Shown piece by piece: positions 1 to 7,670 of a DNA stretch of 21,711 nt (the first letter of the stretch is position 1; the number at the start of each line of letters is the position of its first letter). Below the pieces are notes generated by a model. It did no database searches. It was not told the origin of the DNA and worked only from the letters and a program-made list of their open reading frames with translations. Location: assembly GCA_050014355.1 (NCBI GenBank), contig JBEKDL010000026.1, forward strand, positions 1-21,711, written 5' to 3'. The position numbers were made by a program, and so were the translations under genes. Source of the DNA: Fen-1077 sp050014355. GTDB lineage: Bacteria; Chloroflexota; Dehalococcoidia; Dehalococcoidales; RBG-16-60-22.

Positions 1-1061
1 TGGCGGCTTTTCACATTCTCGGTCAGCCCGGCGGGCACCGTCTGTAAAGGATGCCTGGTTTCCCCGGCCATGCGCAGCAACCCGGGCAATGCCAGCTGCA
101 GGAAGGCCATTTCATTACTGGCCGGACCGCCGGGCAGGCAAAAGACCGGTGTCTTTTCCCATAACCCGAAGGCCATACCCTTACCAGGGCCCATGCGCAC
201 ATGGTGGAATAGCTCGCTCCAGCCCAGTTTATTCAGCGCCCCGATAACCAGGTCGCGTTCGCTTCCCCACGCTCCGCCGCTGGTTATAACAGAATCGACG
301 CTGTGCTGATACTTCAATAGTTCCTTCTTGATAGCCTCTTCATTATCCGCCACCACGGAATTTACATAGGAAATACCATAAGAAGCCAGCCAAGCCTCCA
401 TGGTGACCATATTGCTGGCATAAAGCTGCCCGGGACGCAGCTTTTCTCCCGGCGCCACCACCTCATCACCGACACAGATAACCGCCACGTGAGGCCGGCG
501 GTAAACCCGTACCTTACTGATGCCCGCCGCGGCCGCCAGTCCCAGGGAACCGGGTAAGAGTTTTTCGCCCTTTCTGACGATGGCGGCCCCCGCCTGCACC
601 TCGCCGCCGGCACGCAATATATTACGCCCCGGGCCGGCATCCGCTGTGACACAGACCTCACCTGCCGGTGTTTCCTCGCAGAACTCGCCGGAGACCACTG
701 CATCCGCTCCGTCCGGTATCGGCGCTCCGGAGCATATCTTCACCGCGCCGCCGCTTTTTACGCTGCCCTCGAACTTAACGCCGGCGAACGCGCTACCGAG
801 CACCTCCAGACATACAGGTTTTTGTCTCTCGGCATAAGCTATATCTGCAGACTTAACCGCAAACCCATCTTTGAGAGAGACGTCTGCCGACGGATAGCTT
901 ACCAGCGCCGTCAGGTCGGCCGCGGCAATCCTGCCGACGCATTGTTCGAGCGAAACCTCTTCGTCCCCCACGGGCCAAACGCTGCCGCCGACAATATCCA
1001 GAGCCTCTCGAAAACCGACGTAGTCGGTACCTTCATCAATCTCATTAGAATCGGTCTTCAT
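1..1061 (-). CDS. moeA: MoeA-like molybdopterin molybdotransferase (C-terminus off the left edge)
   Basis: An open minus-strand frame of 353 codons starts at ATG 1061 and runs off position 1 without a stop. MoeA inserts molybdate (or tungstate) into adenylylated molybdopterin in the cytoplasm. Visible family signatures are LKDGFAV (residues 63-69, Asp65 at the conserved Asp of the usual MDGYA motif), CSGAPIPDGAD (110-120), GDEVVAPGE, TSGGAWGSERD and a C-terminal CLPGGPAS. The order matches the MoeA N-terminal domain followed by the MoCF-like domain. Two motifs deviate from the common form: SLKDGFA for SAMDGYA, and GSERD where GD.D is usual. It may therefore be a divergent MoeA or a MoeA-like paralogue. 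E. coli MoeA has 411 residues, so roughly 50 residues are probably missing. AGAAAG lies about 8 bases before the start. It is divergent from the Asp-box gene. Confidence 0.9.
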   Translation of the reverse strand, partial: MKTDSNEIDEGTDYVGFREALDIVGGSVWPVGDEEVSLEQCVGRIAAADLTALVSYPSADVSLKDGFAVKSADIAYAERQKPVCLEVLGSAFAGVKFEGSVKSGGAVKICSGAPIPDGADAVVSGEFCEETPAGEVCVTADAGPGRNILRAGGEVQAGAAIVRKGEKLLPGSLGLAAAAGISKVRVYRRPHVAVICVGDEVVAPGEKLRPGQLYASNMVTMEAWLASYGISYVNSVVADNEEAIKKELLKYQHSVDSVITSGGAWGSERDLVIGALNKLGWSELFHHVRMGPGKGMAFGLWEKTPVFCLPGGPASNEMAFLQLALPGLLRMAGETRHPLQTVPAGLTENVKSR

Positions 1062-1092
1062 AATAAACTTTCTGCTAGATTGTGTTAATCCC

Positions 1093-1122
1093 AGTATATA
1101 CTGCCCCTGCAGCCAGATTCAA
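1093..1122 (-). promoter_or_regulatory. Promoter of the moeA-like gene, -10 inside a 12-bp palindrome
   Basis: On the minus strand, TTGAAT (1122-1117) and TATACT (1098-1093) are separated by 18 bp, giving a transcript start near 1086, about 25 bases before the ATG. The -10 box lies within the perfect palindrome CAGTATATACTG (1092-1103), which could be a regulator site or simply the -10 context. This is read from sequence only. Confidence 0.55.
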
Positions 1123-1128
1123 ATAAAA

Positions 1129-1148
1129 AATACCCTTAAAGCGGTATT
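1129..1148. promoter_or_regulatory. Inverted repeat AATACC-N8-GGTATT overlapping the Asp-box gene -35
   Basis: AATACC (1129-1134) and GGTATT (1143-1148) form an inverted repeat with an 8-bp spacer. It lies between the -35 boxes of two divergent genes and overlaps the first two bases of the rightward -35. The same half-sites with the same spacer length recur at 12949-12968 beside other promoters. The arms are only 6 bp, so this site alone would be weak; the recurrence is what makes it a candidate operator. Confidence 0.4.
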
Positions 1149-1175
1149 GACTTTATGTTACCTTGAGAGTAAAAT
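1147..1175 (+). promoter_or_regulatory. Promoter of the Asp-box protein gene (possible leaderless mRNA)
   Basis: TTGACT (1147-1152), a 17-bp spacer and TAAAAT (1170-1175) make a near-consensus housekeeping promoter. The expected transcript start is about 1180-1183, right at the in-frame GTG at 1183. The mRNA would then have essentially no leader, which fits the absence of a clear Shine-Dalgarno sequence. Confidence 0.65.
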
Positions 1176-1182
1176 TCGCCAT

Positions 1183-4100
1183 GTGTCAAAAATAAATCCC
1201 CGCAGGTTGCATCTTACGGCAAGTGCAATTCCCCTTATTCTGCTGGCTTTACTGCTGTGCGTCGGCGCTATCGTCCCTCCCGTTTCAGCGTCACAGGAAC
1301 CGCTCCGCTGGATTAAAGTCAATATTCCCGCCGGCGGTGAAGCGGGCAACTGGGTGCTGGCAAGCGGCTCCGATGTTAAGCACCTGGCTTTAGCCAGCGA
1401 TGGCACCCTTTATGCCGGCGTCCAGGGTCTGACCAACTCCTTGTACCGGTCTACCGATGGCGGTCTTAGCTGGGCTTCTATCGGGAATGTGTCTGATGTG
1501 ATTGTGGGCATCGCTGTATCACCCCGCGACGCTAAAAGAATTTATTATGCTACGAAATCGGCGGTCTACCGTTCCGTCAATGGCGGCAAGACCTTCGCGG
1601 CGCTGCCGGCCAGCCCCGGGGGCGCCGGTACGGGCCACAAAGAAATTACTTCCGTGGATGTTGCCAGCCTCAACGAGAGTATCATCGCCGTCGGCATCCG
1701 GGATACCGATAGCGCTAAATATGGCGGCGTCTACATCCTGGATGAAAGTAACGCCGTTCCCGCCTGGATAGATACCGGTATCGGCAGCTATGATGTCTTT
1801 GCTGTGTCTTTCTCGCCTAACTACGCTTCAGACCGGCAGCTTATCGCGGTGACCACCAATGAAACAGATACTTTTATTGCGAGTAAAATCGGTGATGCCG
1901 GGTGGAATGCCGTCACGGACCGGGTAAAGCTGAACCGGGACAACTCTTACCCCCCGGCGTCCGTCGCTCTGGCGGGCTCGGCGACCATCGCTTTCCCCCG
2001 CGCCTACAGCGCCGACCCGTCCGCGGAAAAAAGCACCTTTTACGCGGGTATCAATACCGGCAATAATTTTGGAGATGTTTATAAGGTAGATTTCTCGGGT
2101 GCTTCTACCGGAACCACCGCGACAGACCTTAATGCGGGCCAGCTTTACGGATACAATGATATAGATGTTGCGGGGCTCGTTGCCGCAGGCGATTATCCCG
2201 CTGCCGTTCTCATCGCCGGCGAGGCCCATACCGCCAGGACTTACACCAGCATCGACGGCGGCCGCACCTGGACCAAGACCCGGAAAGAACCCACCGGCGA
2301 TATCGCGACCGGCATGCTGGCTGCCCCTGACTTTGCTAAGTCCGGCCGGGTATATATTGTGACCAGCGGCGTCAACAGCGCTTTTTCGGTGACCCGTGAT
2401 GCCGGCGTGACCTGGAACCAGCTTAGCCTTATCGATACAACTATGGATAACATCATTGATATGGCGCCCTCGCCGCGTTATACCAGAGACAACACTCTTT
2501 TTATGCTCACTTACGGCGGTGGTCCCAGTCTCTGGCGCAGCCGGAACAGCGGCGACAGCTGGGAAAGGATATTTGCTTACCGCCCGGGAAGCGTGGATGA
2601 GCTGAAGCTGGTCAGCTTGCCGCCCCAGTACGGCAATGACAGCAGTACCGTGTTTGTGGCCGGGGCTAGTAACGGCAAACCTGCGGTATGGCAATCGGCT
2701 GATGATGGGCAGAGCTACCGTTGCCGGCTGACCCGCGACCCTGACACCGGCGCCGCTTTCACAATAGACGCCTGGGTTGTGACCGATGAAAACTCCTTCT
2801 TTGTCGGCAGCTACGATGGCAGCCGGAGTATCGTTTATCCGACGACCACCGCCGGGTTCGTTTACCATGATGGGACGCCGGCGGGCAACCAGCAGCTTAC
2901 TTCGCTGGCAGTCTCGCCTTTCTTTAAACAGGATGGCACTATTCTCGCCGGAAATAACGGCGGCTGGGTTTACATATCGACTGATAACAATAATTCTTAC
3001 CGGCCACTCCCGGGCGGCGCCACCTCCCCTCCCTTTAGCGGTTCGGTCGCCGTGGCTTTCGACCCGCGTTTCGATAAAAACCATACAGTATATGCATCCA
3101 GTGATGATAGTAATGGCGGCATTTTCAGTTTCACCGTCCCGTCCGGCCAGGAATGGTCCAGTATTGATGCCGCTCTGCCCGCCGGGTCGATGATTGACCG
3201 TCTCGCCATTTCCAGCGAAGGCACGCTGTACGCCGCCAACTTTAAGGCCAACGGCGGGATGGAGCGCTGCCTTTCCCCCGCTTCCAATACTAATTCGGCA
3301 TTCGAAAGCGTAACCCGCTATCTCCCCGAAGGCGCGACTATGTCCGGACTCTGGCAATGCGACCATTATTTATGGACGATTGACACCACTAATATCAGGC
3401 TGCTGGCTTTCCATGATACTTTAACGGCCCCGGCCGGGCAAAATACGCCGGTAAACCTGGCTTCCGGGCTGGGCAGCTTAAACGACCATGCGGTTAAAAA
3501 TATCGTCCTTGACTGGGCAACGCTCGAAGGCGCCACGAGCTACCAGTGGCAGTGCGATTATAGTGCGGAGTTCGCCTCCGTCCCCTCCTCCCTCGAAGGC
3601 ACCACTTCAGCCAGCTCCGTGCGTCTGCCGTCCCTTGAGCCGGCCACCACCTATTACTGGCGCGTGCGGGCCAGCGCACCCGTATTGAGCCCCTGGTCAG
3701 AGAAACGTATCTTTACTACCGGCCTCGATACCGAGGCTGTCGCGCTCAAGACGGAAAGCCCGGCGGCCGGTGCCGGACAGGTACCGGTGAAACCGACTTT
3801 TCAGTGGACCGCTATCACCGGTGCATCCGCCTATGAACTGCTGGTGGCCACCAATACCGATTTCGACCATCCGGTTATCGTCCGGACGGGAAGCTACGAC
3901 ATCCCTACTAATGCCTGGCAATGCGATGTCAGCCTGGATTACCTCACGACCTATTACTGGAGAGTCAGGGCCGTTAGCCAGAGCACGATTAGCGCCTGGA
4001 GCGCCACGGGTATTTTTACCACCGAACTGGAGCCGACCGGTGCGCCGGACGCTGCCTCGGTCATGCTGTTACAATCGTCGACGAGTGAGCTGGCGAAGAC

Positions 4101-4326
4101 GTCTGCTTCGATGCCTACGGCGCCCGTGCCGGTCTTACCGTCCACGGCGCCGATAAAACCCGCTCCCACCTCTTCCCCGCCCCCTTCTATTTCCGCGCTT
4201 CCTTCTTTCAGCCAGTCCCTGAACATGCCCGCCTGGGTAATCTACCTGATATTCAGCTTGTTGGTGACGGTCTTCCTGTCCCTGGTCATCGTCCTGGCGA
4301 TAGTCCTCAAGATAAAGCGCTTTTAG
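1183..4326 (+). CDS. Secreted, membrane-anchored Asp-box (BNR) / FN3 surface protein
   Basis: A 1047-residue protein if it starts at GTG 1183; an in-frame TTG at 1147 would add 12 residues but is itself the -35 box. Residues 1-37 form a signal peptide (basic start, hydrophobic core, VSAS cleavage region). A beta-propeller-like region follows with at least seven Asp-box motifs of type S-x-D-x-G-x-x-W, near residues 90, 131, 356, 404, 453, 505 and 599; the last ones are degenerate. Two fibronectin-III-like modules (about 755-846 and 860-948) share the YYWRVRA motif. A Pro/Ser/Thr-rich linker, one transmembrane helix (about 1017-1043) and a short basic tail KIKRF complete it. This predicts an exported protein anchored by its C-terminus with the propeller outside. 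Asp-box propellers occur in sialidases and sortilin-like proteins, but no catalytic signature is evident. The ligand is unknown. Confidence 0.85.
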   Translation: MSKINPRRLHLTASAIPLILLALLLCVGAIVPPVSASQEPLRWIKVNIPAGGEAGNWVLASGSDVKHLALASDGTLYAGVQGLTNSLYRSTDGGLSWASIGNVSDVIVGIAVSPRDAKRIYYATKSAVYRSVNGGKTFAALPASPGGAGTGHKEITSVDVASLNESIIAVGIRDTDSAKYGGVYILDESNAVPAWIDTGIGSYDVFAVSFSPNYASDRQLIAVTTNETDTFIASKIGDAGWNAVTDRVKLNRDNSYPPASVALAGSATIAFPRAYSADPSAEKSTFYAGINTGNNFGDVYKVDFSGASTGTTATDLNAGQLYGYNDIDVAGLVAAGDYPAAVLIAGEAHTARTYTSIDGGRTWTKTRKEPTGDIATGMLAAPDFAKSGRVYIVTSGVNSAFSVTRDAGVTWNQLSLIDTTMDNIIDMAPSPRYTRDNTLFMLTYGGGPSLWRSRNSGDSWERIFAYRPGSVDELKLVSLPPQYGNDSSTVFVAGASNGKPAVWQSADDGQSYRCRLTRDPDTGAAFTIDAWVVTDENSFFVGSYDGSRSIVYPTTTAGFVYHDGTPAGNQQLTSLAVSPFFKQDGTILAGNNGGWVYISTDNNNSYRPLPGGATSPPFSGSVAVAFDPRFDKNHTVYASSDDSNGGIFSFTVPSGQEWSSIDAALPAGSMIDRLAISSEGTLYAANFKANGGMERCLSPASNTNSAFESVTRYLPEGATMSGLWQCDHYLWTIDTTNIRLLAFHDTLTAPAGQNTPVNLASGLGSLNDHAVKNIVLDWATLEGATSYQWQCDYSAEFASVPSSLEGTTSASSVRLPSLEPATTYYWRVRASAPVLSPWSEKRIFTTGLDTEAVALKTESPAAGAGQVPVKPTFQWTAITGASAYELLVATNTDFDHPVIVRTGSYDIPTNAWQCDVSLDYLTTYYWRVRAVSQSTISAWSATGIFTTELEPTGAPDAASVMLLQSSTSELAKTSASMPTAPVPVLPSTAPIKPAPTSSPPPSISALPSFSQSLNMPAWVIYLIFSLLVTVFLSLVIVLAIVLKIKRF

Positions 4327-4328
4327 AT

Positions 4329-4357
4329 TTGACTCGCCTCGGACAAAGCATTAAACT
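4329..4357 (+). promoter_or_regulatory. Promoter of the tautomerase-flavoprotein unit
   Basis: TTGACT (4329-4334), a 17-bp spacer and TAAACT (4352-4357) lie immediately after the stop of the Asp-box gene. The predicted start near 4364 leaves a leader of about 26 bases containing GGAGG at 4378-4382. Confidence 0.65.
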
Positions 4358-4389
4358 TTTTTTAGATTTTCATGCACGGAGGAAAGCCT

Positions 4390-4578
4390 ATGCCGGTGGT
4401 AAGTATTAAAATCGTCGAAGGAAGAACCGTTGAACAAAAACGCGGCATGGTAAAAGACGTGACCGCGGCGATTGTAAAAAACATCGGGTGTCCGCCGTCA
4501 GCTGTGCATATTAATATCATAGACTTAAAACGGGAAAATTTCGCCGATGGCGGGATTTTATTGTGCGATAATAAGTAA
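4390..4578 (+). CDS. 4-oxalocrotonate tautomerase family protein
   Basis: A 62-residue protein starting at ATG 4390, 7 bases after GGAGG (4378-4382). This start is required because the family uses an N-terminal proline (Pro1 after Met removal) as general base, and the protein begins Met-Pro-Val-Val. An upstream in-frame ATG at 4372 would bury the proline. Numbered from Pro1, Arg11 (in VEGRT) and Phe50 match the classical active site, but position 39, an arginine in Pseudomonas 4-OT, is His. The substrate is therefore probably not 4-oxalocrotonate. The fold works as a small oligomer in the cytoplasm. It is followed 17 bp later by the flavoprotein gene, with which it is likely co-transcribed. 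The true reaction is unknown. Confidence 0.88.
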   Translation: MPVVSIKIVEGRTVEQKRGMVKDVTAAIVKNIGCPPSAVHINIIDLKRENFADGGILLCDNK

Positions 4579-4595
4579 CCGTTTCGGAGGTCTTT

Positions 4596-5159
4596 TTGAA
4601 AGTCCTGGGAATCATGGGCAGCCCGAGGCTTAAGGGCAACACCGACCTGCTGCTCGACGAGGCATTAAGAGGGGCGCAGAGCGGGGGGGCGGAAGTCGAG
4701 AAGATAATCGCAGATAAGCTCAAGATAGCGCCCTGCCGCGAATATTACGGCTGCCTTAAAGATGGCAAATGCGTCATCCGCGATGAAATGGATGGCGTTT
4801 ACCCCAGAATACTTGCCGCGGATGGTATCATCGTTGCTACGCCCATCTTTTTCTATACGGTCAGCGCTCCGCTGCTCCTGCTTATCAGCCGCTGTCAGGC
4901 GCTCTGGGCGAGGAAATATGTCCTGAAAAACCTCAATGTTCCGGCGAAAAAAGGGGCTTTCATCGCTGTCGGGGCAACCAGAGGTACCAGGCTTTTTGAC
5001 GGTCCGAAGCTGACCATCAGCTATTTCTTCAAGGCGATTAACGCCGAATATACCAGCCAGTTGTTGATAAGAGGCATCGACAAAAAAGGCGAGATTCAAG
5101 ACCACCCCGACTATCTGGCCGCCGCCTATGAACTGGGTAAGAAACTGGCTGCTATTTAG
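4596..5159 (+). CDS. Flavodoxin-fold FMN reductase / iron-sulfur-flavoprotein-like protein
   Basis: A 187-residue protein with a TTG start at 4596, 5 bases after CGGAGG. The N-terminus has the flavodoxin-like FMN phosphate loop GSPRLKGNT (residues 8-16) and a second flavin-binding segment TPIFFYTVSAP (82-92), typical of the NADPH-dependent FMN reductase family. Between them three cysteines (47, 53, 59) sit where iron-sulfur flavoproteins carry a compact four-Cys 4Fe-4S motif; the second position is Tyr50. A 4Fe-4S cluster is thus uncertain, and the protein may be a plain FMN oxidoreductase. It is predicted cytosolic and co-transcribed with the tautomerase. Its last four bases overlap the end of the convergent 4Fe-4S protein gene. 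The electron donor and substrate cannot be read. Confidence 0.87.
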   Translation: MKVLGIMGSPRLKGNTDLLLDEALRGAQSGGAEVEKIIADKLKIAPCREYYGCLKDGKCVIRDEMDGVYPRILAADGIIVATPIFFYTVSAPLLLLISRCQALWARKYVLKNLNVPAKKGAFIAVGATRGTRLFDGPKLTISYFFKAINAEYTSQLLIRGIDKKGEIQDHPDYLAAAYELGKKLAAI

Positions 5160-5884
5160 CCTGTCTTGCGCTCGCCCCGGATGCTGATGGTGATATCGCG
5201 GAAAGGGACGACATTGCCGCTGGTAAGAATCGCCTGCTTGGCCATGTGCACCAGCCCGGAGCAACATGGCACTTCCATGTGCACCACCGTCAGGCTTTTA
5301 ATGCCGGACTGCTTCAGTATCTCATCCAGCTTCTTTTGATGGGCCTGGAAATCATCCAGCTTGGGGCAGGCCACCAGCAGCGCGGTGCTCTCATCGAGGA
5401 AGTCCTGGTGGAAACCAGCGTAAGCGAAAGGCACGCAATGCGCGGAAAGCACCACGTCCGCCCCTTTTAAGAACGGAGCAGTCGGCGGGACGAGCGCAAG
5501 CTGCACCGGCCAGTGGCCGAGTCTGGAAGCGACGGCAGCTTGAGGTCTCGCTTCCGTTTTAATTGCGGTCGCGGGCTCTCTCACAAACCGCGCGATATTG
5601 GCGGAAGGGCAACCGCAGGGCATCTTTTCTTCAACCTCTTCCCCGTGTAAATGCGCTTCTACGGCTGATTCATCGAAATCCTCCGCCTCACGTTCCTCGA
5701 TGGTAATAGCCCCCTGTGGGCAGTCCAGGCAGTTGCCGAGGCCGTCGCAGTATTTCTCGCTGACCAGCTTCGCCTTGCCGTCGATTATCTTCAGCGCCCC
5801 TTCGGCGCAGGATATGACACACGCGCCGCAGCCATCACATTTTTCTTCATCGATTTTTACTATCTTTCTCATTGTCTTTTCCAT
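5156..5884 (-). CDS. 4Fe-4S ferredoxin-domain protein of anaerobes
   Basis: A 242-residue protein starting at ATG 5884, 9 bases after GGGAG; an internal ATG at 5872 is possible. An N-terminal ferredoxin domain carries CX2CX2CX3C (Cys16, 19, 22, 26) and a second group Cys46-X5-Cys52-X2-Cys55-Pro. The remainder contains Cys90/Cys92 (PCGCP), WPVQLALVPPTAPF, AHCVPFAY (Cys150), ACPKLDD (Cys173) and EVPCCSG (Cys207/208), a pattern I recognise from conserved ferredoxin-domain proteins of anaerobes annotated only as 4Fe-4S binding. It has no signal peptide or membrane helix, so it is probably a soluble redox or sensor protein. It is the last gene of a minus-strand unit with the mini-protein and zinc-ribbon genes. 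The specific role is unknown. Confidence 0.85.
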   Translation of the reverse strand: MEKTMRKIVKIDEEKCDGCGACVISCAEGALKIIDGKAKLVSEKYCDGLGNCLDCPQGAITIEEREAEDFDESAVEAHLHGEEVEEKMPCGCPSANIARFVREPATAIKTEARPQAAVASRLGHWPVQLALVPPTAPFLKGADVVLSAHCVPFAYAGFHQDFLDESTALLVACPKLDDFQAHQKKLDEILKQSGIKSLTVVHMEVPCCSGLVHMAKQAILTSGNVVPFRDITISIRGERKTG

Positions 5885-5903
5885 TATTTTTAACTCCCTT
5901 CAA

Positions 5904-6044
5904 TCAGGGAGCCGTAAACTCCGGCCAGGGCCTCATACATAGCCCGGACATGCTGCAGGGCTTTCGGCAGGTAATGCACCTGTTATAATCGCTTTTTGCT
6001 CTTTTACGCGTTTTCGATTTATCCTGACTTAATTTCGAATCCAA
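5904..6044 (-). CDS. Cys-rich 46-residue mini-protein (hypothetical)
   Basis: A short minus-strand frame starts at TTG 6044 and ends at TGA 5904-5906. A strong Shine-Dalgarno AGAGGTGA (6056-6049) lies 4 bases before the start, the main reason to accept it. The product has a very basic first half (KSKTRKRAK) and a second half with four cysteines in the order CX2CX3CX5C, followed by MRPWPEF. The Cys pattern could hold zinc or an iron-sulfur cluster. It lies 22 bp after the zinc-ribbon gene and 19 bp before the 4Fe-4S gene on the same strand, so the three form one apparent operon. I do not recognise the family. Confidence 0.55.
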   Translation of the reverse strand: MDSKLSQDKSKTRKRAKSDYNRCITCRKPCSMSGLCMRPWPEFTAP

Positions 6045-6066
6045 GGGGTCACCTCTTCATTAACAC

Positions 6067-6297
6067 CTAGCTCTCGCCTTTCAGCGCCTTCCAGCGCTCT
6101 TCACCCAGGCACTGGCGCGCCGAAGGGCACCACTCGATGCAGGACGGCGTCTGCTCTTTATAAACGTACGCGCCGCACTTCTTACACTTTATTTTAAGTT
6201 CGTCGGAGAACATTTCCACTTCGGCGCCGCAATTCGGGCATTTATACATCGCCGCGCGGAGGTTCCTGATATCCTGTCCCGGACATTTGCTATTCAT
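6067..6297 (-). CDS. Small zinc-ribbon protein
   Basis: A 76-residue protein starting at ATG 6297. Cys20-X2-Cys23 and Cys38-X2-Cys41 form a zinc ribbon, flanked by Cys5 (KCPGQDIRN) and a C-terminal group Cys53-X3-Cys57-X5-Cys63 (SCIEWCPSARQC). Eight cysteines in 76 residues suggest two metal sites. The CPGQDIRN start and the IEWCPSARQC segment resemble small proteins of anaerobes that databases often label phosphohydrolase; no HD phosphohydrolase motif is present here. No Shine-Dalgarno is visible, but a TATAAT box lies 8 bases upstream, suggesting a leaderless transcript. It is first in an apparent operon with the mini-protein and the 4Fe-4S gene. Confidence 0.8.
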   Translation of the reverse strand: MNSKCPGQDIRNLRAAMYKCPNCGAEVEMFSDELKIKCKKCGAYVYKEQTPSCIEWCPSARQCLGEERWKALKGES

Positions 6298-6305
6298 ACA
6301 ACGCT

Positions 6306-6311
6306 ATTATA
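6306..6311 (-). promoter_or_regulatory. Candidate -10 box of the zinc-ribbon operon
   Basis: A consensus TATAAT on the minus strand (6311-6306) ends 8 bases before the ATG at 6297, so transcription would begin at or next to the start codon. No good -35 hexamer is found 16-19 bp upstream, so the assignment is tentative. Confidence 0.35.
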
Positions 6312-6366
6312 TCTTTCAATCCTGTCTGGTGCTATGACTTTTATCACAGAGATTTTTCAAGACGGT

Positions 6367-6396
6367 TTGACTTATCGTTGAGGAAAGTGCTATACA
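6367..6396 (+). promoter_or_regulatory. Promoter of the MLE-type enolase-superfamily gene
   Basis: TTGACT (6367-6372), an 18-bp spacer and TATACA (6391-6396) predict a start near 6403 and a 38-base leader. The leader holds a small imperfect hairpin (TTAGC...GCTAA, about 6401-6417) and GGGAGGG at 6427-6433. Confidence 0.6.
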
Positions 6397-6440
6397 GGAA
6401 TTAGCCCATTGAGCTAAAAAATAATCGGGAGGGATAGCCG

Positions 6441-7613
6441 ATGAAAATCACTAAAATCGAATGCATACCCGTTTCGCTGAAGTTCGCCAAGCCGGTGGTG
6501 ATGTCCGGCGGGGCGGAAGCAGCCTCCCATGTCGTCGTCGTGAAAATACACACGGACGAAGGCATCACCGGCATCTCCGAGACCGGCGGCACCTCTCCCT
6601 GGTACATGGGCGAAAGCCAGGACTCCATCATGCACAATATTAATAAAGTCTATGGGCCAGGCATACTCCTCGGCGAGGACCCTTTTAACATCGAGAAAAT
6701 CGTGGCGCGGATGGATAAAGCCGCTAAAGGGAATAACCAGTCCAAGGCGGTCATCGATTATGCCCTGCATGATATTATGGGCAAGGCGCTCGGGGTCCCC
6801 GTTTACAAGCTCCTGGGCGGCCTCGTTAATGAGAAAATCCCGCTGGCCTTCGTGATGTCTTCAGGGACGGCGGAGGCAGTGGGCGCGGAAGGTAAAGCCT
6901 TGGTCAAAGCCGGGTTCAAAGGCCTGAAGTTGAAGGTGGGTGCCCGCACCCCCGATGAAGATATTGAAATGATTGGCGCGTTAAGAGAAGCGGTGGGAAA
7001 TAAAGTTAAAGTCATGATTGACGCTAACGGCGGCTGGCTTTACCACCAGGCGCTTTACGTACTGAAAAAAGTGGCCAGATATGATATCTTCGTCGCGGAG
7101 CAGCCCATGCCGTGGTGGGACATCGATGGCCTGGCGAGGCTCCGCCGCAAAGTTGACGTGCCCATCTTCCCCGATGAGTCCGCCGTCGAGCTGAATGACC
7201 TCATCAAGATAATCGAGCGCGAGGCCGCCGACGGCTTTTTCCTCAAGGTGCCCAAAGCCGGCGGTATACTTAAATCGCAGAAATGGGTAGCCATCGCCCA
7301 GGCGGCCAACCTGCCGGTGATGTGCGGCTGCATGATTGACTCCGGTCTCGGCGCCGCTGTCGAGGCTCATTTCCTGGCCGCCACGGAGTGGATGGGTAAA
7401 ATCGAACAGGAAGCCATCGGCCCCCTGAATCTCTACAACATCCCCGATACGGTTACCACCCCCCTGAAGAACGACCTCGCCGTCAAAGTGCCCCGCTATG
7501 AGAAGGGGTTTCTCTATCCGCCTTCAGGCCCCGGCTTCGGCGTGGAGTTGAACGAGAAAGCCATCAGGCGGTTTGCCACGCCCGGCAAGAGCCCGACGGT
7601 GTTAGGGAAATAG
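6441..7613 (+). CDS. Mandelate racemase / muconate lactonizing enzyme family protein
   Basis: A 390-residue enolase-superfamily enzyme starting at ATG 6441, 7 bases after GGGAGGG. The N-terminal capping domain (about 1-125) ends in the family segment IDYALHDIMGKALG. The barrel carries the full muconate-lactonizing-type set: KxK at Lys163/Lys165, metal ligands Asp194 (DANGGW), Glu220 (AEQP) and Asp245 (PDES), and the opposite-face Lys269 (FFLKVPKAGG). Spacings between Asp194, Glu220, Asp245 and Lys269 are those of the subgroup. The enzyme should abstract a proton alpha to a carboxylate using Mg2+. The subgroup includes cycloisomerases, o-succinylbenzoate synthase, dipeptide epimerases and N-succinylamino-acid racemases, so the exact reaction cannot be assigned. 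It appears to be a single-gene unit with its own promoter. Confidence 0.92.
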   Translation: MKITKIECIPVSLKFAKPVVMSGGAEAASHVVVVKIHTDEGITGISETGGTSPWYMGESQDSIMHNINKVYGPGILLGEDPFNIEKIVARMDKAAKGNNQSKAVIDYALHDIMGKALGVPVYKLLGGLVNEKIPLAFVMSSGTAEAVGAEGKALVKAGFKGLKLKVGARTPDEDIEMIGALREAVGNKVKVMIDANGGWLYHQALYVLKKVARYDIFVAEQPMPWWDIDGLARLRRKVDVPIFPDESAVELNDLIKIIEREAADGFFLKVPKAGGILKSQKWVAIAQAANLPVMCGCMIDSGLGAAVEAHFLAATEWMGKIEQEAIGPLNLYNIPDTVTTPLKNDLAVKVPRYEKGFLYPPSGPGFGVELNEKAIRRFATPGKSPTVLGK

Positions 7614-7641
7614 CTCATTCGGCCTCCCCCCATGACCGCAC

Positions 7642-7670
7642 TTGATTCTATGCAAATATTAGTATATAAT
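7642..7670 (+). promoter_or_regulatory. marR operon promoter
   Basis: TTGATT (7642-7647), a 17-bp spacer and a perfect TATAAT (7665-7670) predict a start near 7677. The leader of about 57 bases ends with GGAGG (7724-7728) before the ATG. The -10 box and the end of the spacer overlap the left arm of the dyad at 7657-7713. Confidence 0.7.

Noticed and set aside
1828..3366. A 512-codon minus-strand frame
   Set aside because: It is antisense to the Asp-box protein gene, has no ribosome site or recognisable domain, and reflects the GC-rich codon pattern of the real gene.
5902..5985. Alternative small minus-strand frame from a GTG near 5982 (VHYLPKALQ...)
   Set aside because: It lacks a ribosome site and overlaps the better-supported Cys-rich frame.
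6401..6417. Hairpin TTAGC...GCTAA in the leader of the enolase-superfamily gene as a terminator
   Set aside because: The stem is short with a mismatch and is followed by A-rich sequence, not a T-tract.
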